In this document: piece after piece, positions 59,736-64,000 of the stretch
Layout of the letters: the number at the start of each line of letters is the position of its first letter
How positions within the stretch are numbered: position 1 is the stretch's first letter
From: Nelumbo lutea
Taxonomy: Eukaryota; Streptophyta; Magnoliopsida; Proteales; Nelumbonaceae
Assembly (NCBI GenBank): GCA_022828595.1
Contig: JAKGHH010000004.1
Span: 51,138,922 to 51,202,921 of the forward strand
Length of the DNA: 64,000 nt
Reading direction: 5' to 3'
Translations under genes and position numbers: made by a program
Notes under the pieces: generated by a model
Told to the model about the DNA's origin: nothing
What the model saw: only the letters and a program-made list of their open reading frames with translations
The model's database searches: none

Positions 59736-60176
59736 TGTTGAAAGAGTAGCTTTACTTGTGTTTATTTTCACTATTTATAACAGTATTTTCATAAATGGCA
59801 GCAATATTGTTATTTTGATTTATCATGAGAGAAGAAAACCAGTCCAAGAATTTCCTACTTGTATAATAAGAAAAATGAGAAGGGAGAAGGGAGAAAGAGC
59901 TTTTCAAGAGAAAGAAGAAGTTGGAAGAAAAGAGGAAGAGAAGAGAAAAACACCCCTCTCTCACTCCTTTAGTCTCCTTATATATGTGCTGGATTAATTT
60001 AAAGAAGAAATTACATGGGTCCCTTGGTTAGGTGGCTGACCCAATAAACATAAGAACAATGTGTTAAGGGCCCATAAAGACAGCTCATTACAGTGGAAAT
60101 AAAACAATAAACAGCTGAACTAAAGCAAGGCCCATTTAGCCACCAAACTAAGGTCATTTGACCTAATCTCTCTACA
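59736..60176 (-). repeat. 3' LTR of the minus-strand copia element
   Basis: On the minus strand the polypurine text gcttgagggagaa is followed by tgtagagagattaggtc, the LTR start at 60176. A TATA-like tatataagg lies at about 59978. The far end near tgttgaaag (59736) is approximate. Confidence 0.6.
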
Positions 60177-60184
60177 TTCTCCCT

Positions 60185-61560
60185 CAAGCTGAGCATAGAT
60201 GTCATTCATGCCCAACTTGCTTATATAGTGTTGGAGCTTTGCCTTAGGTACTTCCTTGGTCAAGTTGTCTGCCAGTTGTTCCTTTGAAGAGATGAAAGGG
60301 AGGCACACTTCTCTCGAGGCCACTCTCTCTTGTATGAAGTGTTTGTCCACTTCAATGTGTTTGGTCCTATCATGTTGAATTGAGTTATGAGCAATGTCAA
60401 TGGTACCTTGATAATCACAATACAATATACACATTAGCGGCCTTCATAATAAATTTCCATCTCTTCTAAGAGAGATTTGAGACACAACAACTCTAACACC
60501 CCATGAGCCATAGCCCCTATACTCTGCCTCAACTAAAGATCGGGCAACAACAGATTGCTTCTTATTCCTCCAGGAGACTATTTCCATCCACCATGACACA
60601 ATAACCTGATGTGGATCTTCTGTCATCTATATTGCCTACCTAGTCAACATCTGTATACGCTTCTAACTTCATATGTCCATGCTTAGTAAAGAGTATACCT
60701 TTCCCAAGAGTACCCTTAAAATAACACAACACCTTTTCTGCAGCAGCCATATATGTGTCTCTAGGAGCATGCGTAAACTAGCTAATCACACTCACAACAT
60801 AGGAAACGTCTGGCTGTGTCATACACAGGTATAGAATCTTTCACAACAATCTTTAAAACACTCCCTTGTCTTTCAAGAGCTCCCAGTCATTAACGAGAGC
60901 TTATGATTCACATCAATAGTTGTGGAAGTAGGCTTGGCACCAAGTTTCCTAGTCTTAGTTAGAAAGTCTAACACATACTTTCTTTGGGAGATGAAAAGTT
61001 CCTCTTAGACCTAGCAACCTCAATGACCAAGAAGTACCACAACTCCCCCAAATCTTTATCTCAAATTCAGAGTTATGGAAGTATTTGATATCATGAGTTT
61101 CATGTGCATCACTACCTGTGACAACAATGTCATCCATATACACAATAAGGAAGGTAACATGAGAAGCTCTCCTCTTCACAAATAGAGTGATCTAATTGTC
61201 TCTATGTATAACTAAACTGAACAAGTGCAGTCCCGAATCTATCAAATCAAGCACTAGGAGATTGCTTAAGTCCATAAAGAGATTTTTTCAGTTTATGCAC
61301 CTTATCTTGCATCTCCTTACCAAACATTCCAGGGGGAAGGGACATATACACCTCTTTTGTCAAGTCACCATTCAAGAAGTCAGTTTTGACATAAAACTGG
61401 TATAGAGGCCAATCATAATTTATTGCCAAAGACAAGACCTGAGTAATCAATCCCATAGACTTGAGTATACCCCTTAGGCAACAAGGTGGACTTTATACCT
61501 CTTAATCTGTCCACTAGCATGGTACTTTATGGTATAAAGCCATTTACAAACAACAGGCTC
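60185..61560 (-). pseudogene. copia reverse transcriptase and RNase H, broken
   Basis: Minus-strand blocks in order: FYVKTDFLNGDLTKEVYMSL, KLKKSLYGLKQSP, FLIVYMDDIVVTG (catalytic YMDD intact), SRSLVEAEYRG-type text, DYQGTIDIAHN and TKHIEVDKHFIQERV, then LADNLTKEVPKAKLQ and KLGMNDIYAQLEGE. Frameshifts and stops separate them, for example near 60440-60640 and 60650-60950. Confidence 0.85.
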
Positions 61561-62245
61561 CTTTCTAGTAGTCCCAAGTATTGTTATTACGAAGTGTTTC
61601 TATCTTAGTTCTCATAGCATCCCTCCATTCTGGCTTAGATAAGGCTTCTAATACATTCTTAGGGACAAGTTGGGCTGAAATGGAGGCCAAGAAGGAATAG
61701 TAGGAAGGGGACAAAAAACTGTAAGAAAGGTGTTTAGAAATGAATTGAGTAGTACATTTCCTTTTAGCTTTTCTTACAATAATGGGTAGGTCAAGGTTTG
61801 GGAATGAGGGTATTGGTTGTGGTTCTACAGGACCTGTCCTCTCTTCAGTGATTAGAAGTTGCAGAGGCTTACTTGGAGATGGGGGAACAAGTTGTCCATG
61901 TCTTAGTCCTTGACGTCGGTACCACCTCTGAAGTACAGGAGGTGTAGTGAACACAAAAGGACTAGGAGGAAGAAGAGGAGGTGAAAGAATGGAGGAGCCA
62001 AAATGTTCAACTACTAGAGCTAAAGGAGCTGGAGGACTAATACAAGAGCCAATAGGAGCTGGTAAAGGTGGGGAAGAAGCAAACAACTCACTAGAGGGCT
62101 CTCCCTCAGAAGAACAACTATAAAAAGGGGTTGACTCTGCAAAAGTGGCATCCATAGAAACAAAACGGGTGCCACTACTAGGATCAAAGCAATAATAACC
62201 CTTCTGTGTGGAGGCATACCCTAAAAAAATGCACTTCCTAGCAAC
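61561..62245 (-). pseudogene. copia integrase C-terminal end and Pro/Ser-rich linker
   Basis: It is open for 196 codons from 62155 to 61565. The block CIFLGYASTQKGYYCFDP at about 62240-62190 is the C-terminal integrase signature (F.GY...QKGY.C..P). A Pro/Ser-rich stretch and then EALSKPEWRDAMRTKIETL precede the reverse transcriptase. Confidence 0.85.
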
Positions 62246-63350
62246 GTTCTGAAAATCGTAATCGTATCGTAAATCTTAAAGGGGTTTGAATTGAATCGTA
62301 TCATGAATGTATCGTAAATCGTAAGATTTTTTCTTATTTTTTCAAAAGTCAAAAACTCTAAAATATACCTAAATCTCTCTCTCTCTCAAAAAAAAAAAAA
62401 GGAAAAAAGGACTTTGCACAAGCTTTCTAACCCATAAACATCTTATAACTATATAGTAATGATAGACTTATAGTTACACTAGTGTCAATAAGAAGCAATA
62501 TCTTTAATTATCTTGGTATGAAATATGAGTGAACCATAATTTTTTAAAAGGAACCATAACTATATAGTATAGAGTCTTGTTTCTATTGTTTTAAATTTTT
62601 ACTTTCAACTTTCAAGTGTTTAACAAAGTAACAAACTACGCCCATCAAGTCATCAATTAGTAATTATCCATACAATTTATAAATAGTGAGACAAACACTA
62701 CAAATGAAAGTTATACAACTAAAGAAATTATTTTCTCTGAAATTAATGAATATAAAGAGATATCATATGTATAGAACTAGGGATGAGTTTTAATTCCATT
62801 CTAAAAAAAATCAAATTTTAAAGTCTAAGTACAAGTGCTTCATAAATCATAATCTAAGTTCAAGGAGGAAGGAAAATATAAACAAGGGAAAAATGAAGAG
62901 AAGAAAGAATGGGGCAGAGTCATTGTTTTAATAAGAATAATGAAAGAAAGAAAACAAATGAACCCTGTTTTCATGTTAGAAAAGAGTGAAAAAATAGAAT
63001 ATATCCCTGGTTTTTCATAAAAAATGAGAGTGGAAATAATAGAATGCAACATGTTTTAACATTAGCAAAAAGGAAAAAAGGAAGCTATTTTTGCACAATA
63101 GAAAGCAATCTGTTTTAACCTACAAAGTGCAAATACATCTCTATTTTTGCATAATACAGTTTTATTTTATGTGTAAAAAAGAATGAAAAATGGAGATGAA
63201 CCCTGTTTTGTGATTAGAAAAGGGTGAGGCGAATATATTAGGGATAAAGCCCTATTTTCATGCAAGAAAACAAGTAAAAATATTGGGGAAAAGCCCCTGT
63301 TTATGCATGGAAAAAGGGTGAAAAGTAAAGGGCAGAGCAAAAAGGATGCT
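62246..63350. repeat. Unidentified insertion or replacement in copia integrase
   Basis: About 1.1 kb replaces the middle of integrase. The left end has repeated aatcgtatcgtaaatc words. The right part, 62900-63340, is built of diverged copies of 'ggagatgaaccctgttttcatg..agaaaagggtga', some with the gggg..cccc palindrome type also seen at 6420-6700 and 21490. No clean TIR or target duplication was found. Confidence 0.5.
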
Positions 63351-63474
63351 TTTAGTAACTTCCACAATGTGTTTGTTCCTTCTCTAATTCTCTCCACTAC
63401 CCCATTTTGTTTTGGAGTGCGAGCACAAGAGTTTTGGTGAACAACTCCAAACTTCTCAAAATAAGAGTGGTGAA
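63351..63474 (-). pseudogene. copia integrase fragment
   Basis: Minus-strand frame YFEKFGVVHQNSCARTPKQN then GVVERI is the integrase core block after the second catalytic aspartate (GI.HQ.SC..TPQQNG..ER). It is cut at 63475 by a plus-strand LTR. Confidence 0.8.
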
Positions 63475-64000
63475 TGTAGAGAGGATGGGCCGAATGGCCC
63501 ATAGGCTCTTTATTCTTTCTTACCTTTTATATTCCTTTCTGTAATGGGCCTTATTCTGGGCTCATCCTTTCTATGTTATGTTCTTTTAATTTCTTGCCCA
63601 ACTAAGGGCCTCCTTGTAATTATTCAAGTTTAACTTAATAAAATAGTGTTTAGGTGTAGGAGAAGAGAGTAAGGTTTGAAACTCTCATTCTCTGAACCCT
63701 TATTGTCGCCATCTTCTTCTTCACCTTCTACTCCATAGAAGAAGCATTTTCTGCTGTTTCTTTTTGATTTCTGCATCTATTCTAAACAGTCCCCCATTCC
63801 TAAGGACTGTTTTACTTCTTGGTATCAGAGCAGGCCTAAACTTGGCTTGGGCTCTCATGTGGGTGTAGTCCAGCCGACTACATGAGAGTGTTCTAGGGCT
63901 GGAAGCTTCAGCTTGTGTGCCTGATTCTTGGAGGTCATTGGAGATTGAAGAAAGTGCCCAAGATTCAAATCTCTTGGAGAGTGGTTCGGTGACTAGGAAG
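63475..64000 (+). mobile_element. LTR retrotransposon, plus strand, 5' end
   Basis: The LTR starts tgtagagaggatgggccg at 63475 inside the minus-strand copia integrase and runs to about 63817. It has tccttgtaatt text and a tataatt-poor promoter. The primer-binding site tggtatcagagc at 63820-63831 is a perfect match to initiator-Met tRNA. The leader follows to the window end. The class is likely copia by its tgtagagag start, shared with the minus-strand element's LTR, but no coding part is in view. Confidence 0.75.
63820..63831 (+). other. Primer-binding site, initiator-Met tRNA
   Basis: Exact tggtatcagagc directly after the LTR at 63475. Confidence 0.85.

Larger units (their letters stand above)
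59736..63474 (-). mobile_element. Ty1/copia retrotransposon, minus strand, 3' part
   Basis: On the minus strand: integrase fragment (63474-63351), a foreign or rearranged block (63350-62246), integrase end and Pro-rich linker, reverse transcriptase, RNase H, polypurine tract and 3' LTR. The 5' half is cut off by a plus-strand LTR element at 63475 and may continue beyond the window. It lies in intron 3 of mS35 in antisense orientation. Confidence 0.8.

Overview
The window is nuclear DNA from a flowering plant, most likely a woody species with a repeat-rich genome. Evidence: two interrupted genes with plant GT-AG introns, a chloroplast-type protein and a mitoribosomal protein whose best remembered relatives are plant proteins, AT-rich intergenic sequence, and dense layers of plant-type transposable elements (Ty1/copia including a Sirevirus-like element, L1 and RTE-type LINEs, hAT, PIF/Harbinger, Helitron-like ends, a SINE). 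I cannot name the species. No prokaryotic genes, rRNA, convincing tRNA gene or CRISPR array was seen.

Layout. 1-2250: copy A of a dispersed repeat, a foldback and AT-rich repeat. 2389-11343: a complete seven-exon gene (423 codons) for a plastid EamA/WAT1-related (drug/metabolite transporter superfamily) membrane protein; its fifth intron is 5.4 kb and holds two TIR elements and two LINE relics. 11.4-20.2 kb: repeats, including an L1 relic split by a 1.3-kb hAT-like element with a perfect 8-bp target duplication, and copy B of the dispersed repeat. 20.25-31.1 kb: a decayed minus-strand Sirevirus-like copia element with gag, a remnant of pol, and a further reading-frame relic between RNase H and the 3' LTR; it carries two hAT-like and one PIF/Harbinger-like insertions. 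31.1-41.2 kb: Helitron-like starts, AT-rich repeat, a second Sirevirus-like relic, duplications and a 58-bp minisatellite. 41.2-50.0 kb: an L1 relic split by a complete but dead plus-strand copia element, itself split by two hAT-like and one PIF/Harbinger-like elements. 50.2-51.7 kb: another hAT-like element and a foldback, directly upstream of the second gene.

51725 to beyond 57101: the gene for mitochondrial small-subunit ribosomal protein mS35 (S24/S35 family). Three exons (455 codons) are present; the last exon was not found and should lie beyond the window. Its intron 2 (3.9 kb) holds a copia gag relic, an L1 and a SINE-like tail. Intron 3 (at least 6.9 kb) holds a TTA-flanked MITE split by an L1 with an 18-bp target duplication, a minus-strand copia element, and the start of a plus-strand copia element inserted in it.

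The two host genes have no obvious joint function: one product should sit in the plastid envelope, the other in the mitochondrial ribosome. The main story is how nested transposons have expanded their introns and flanks. All element calls come from reading the sequence by eye; borders supported by target duplications are the firmest.
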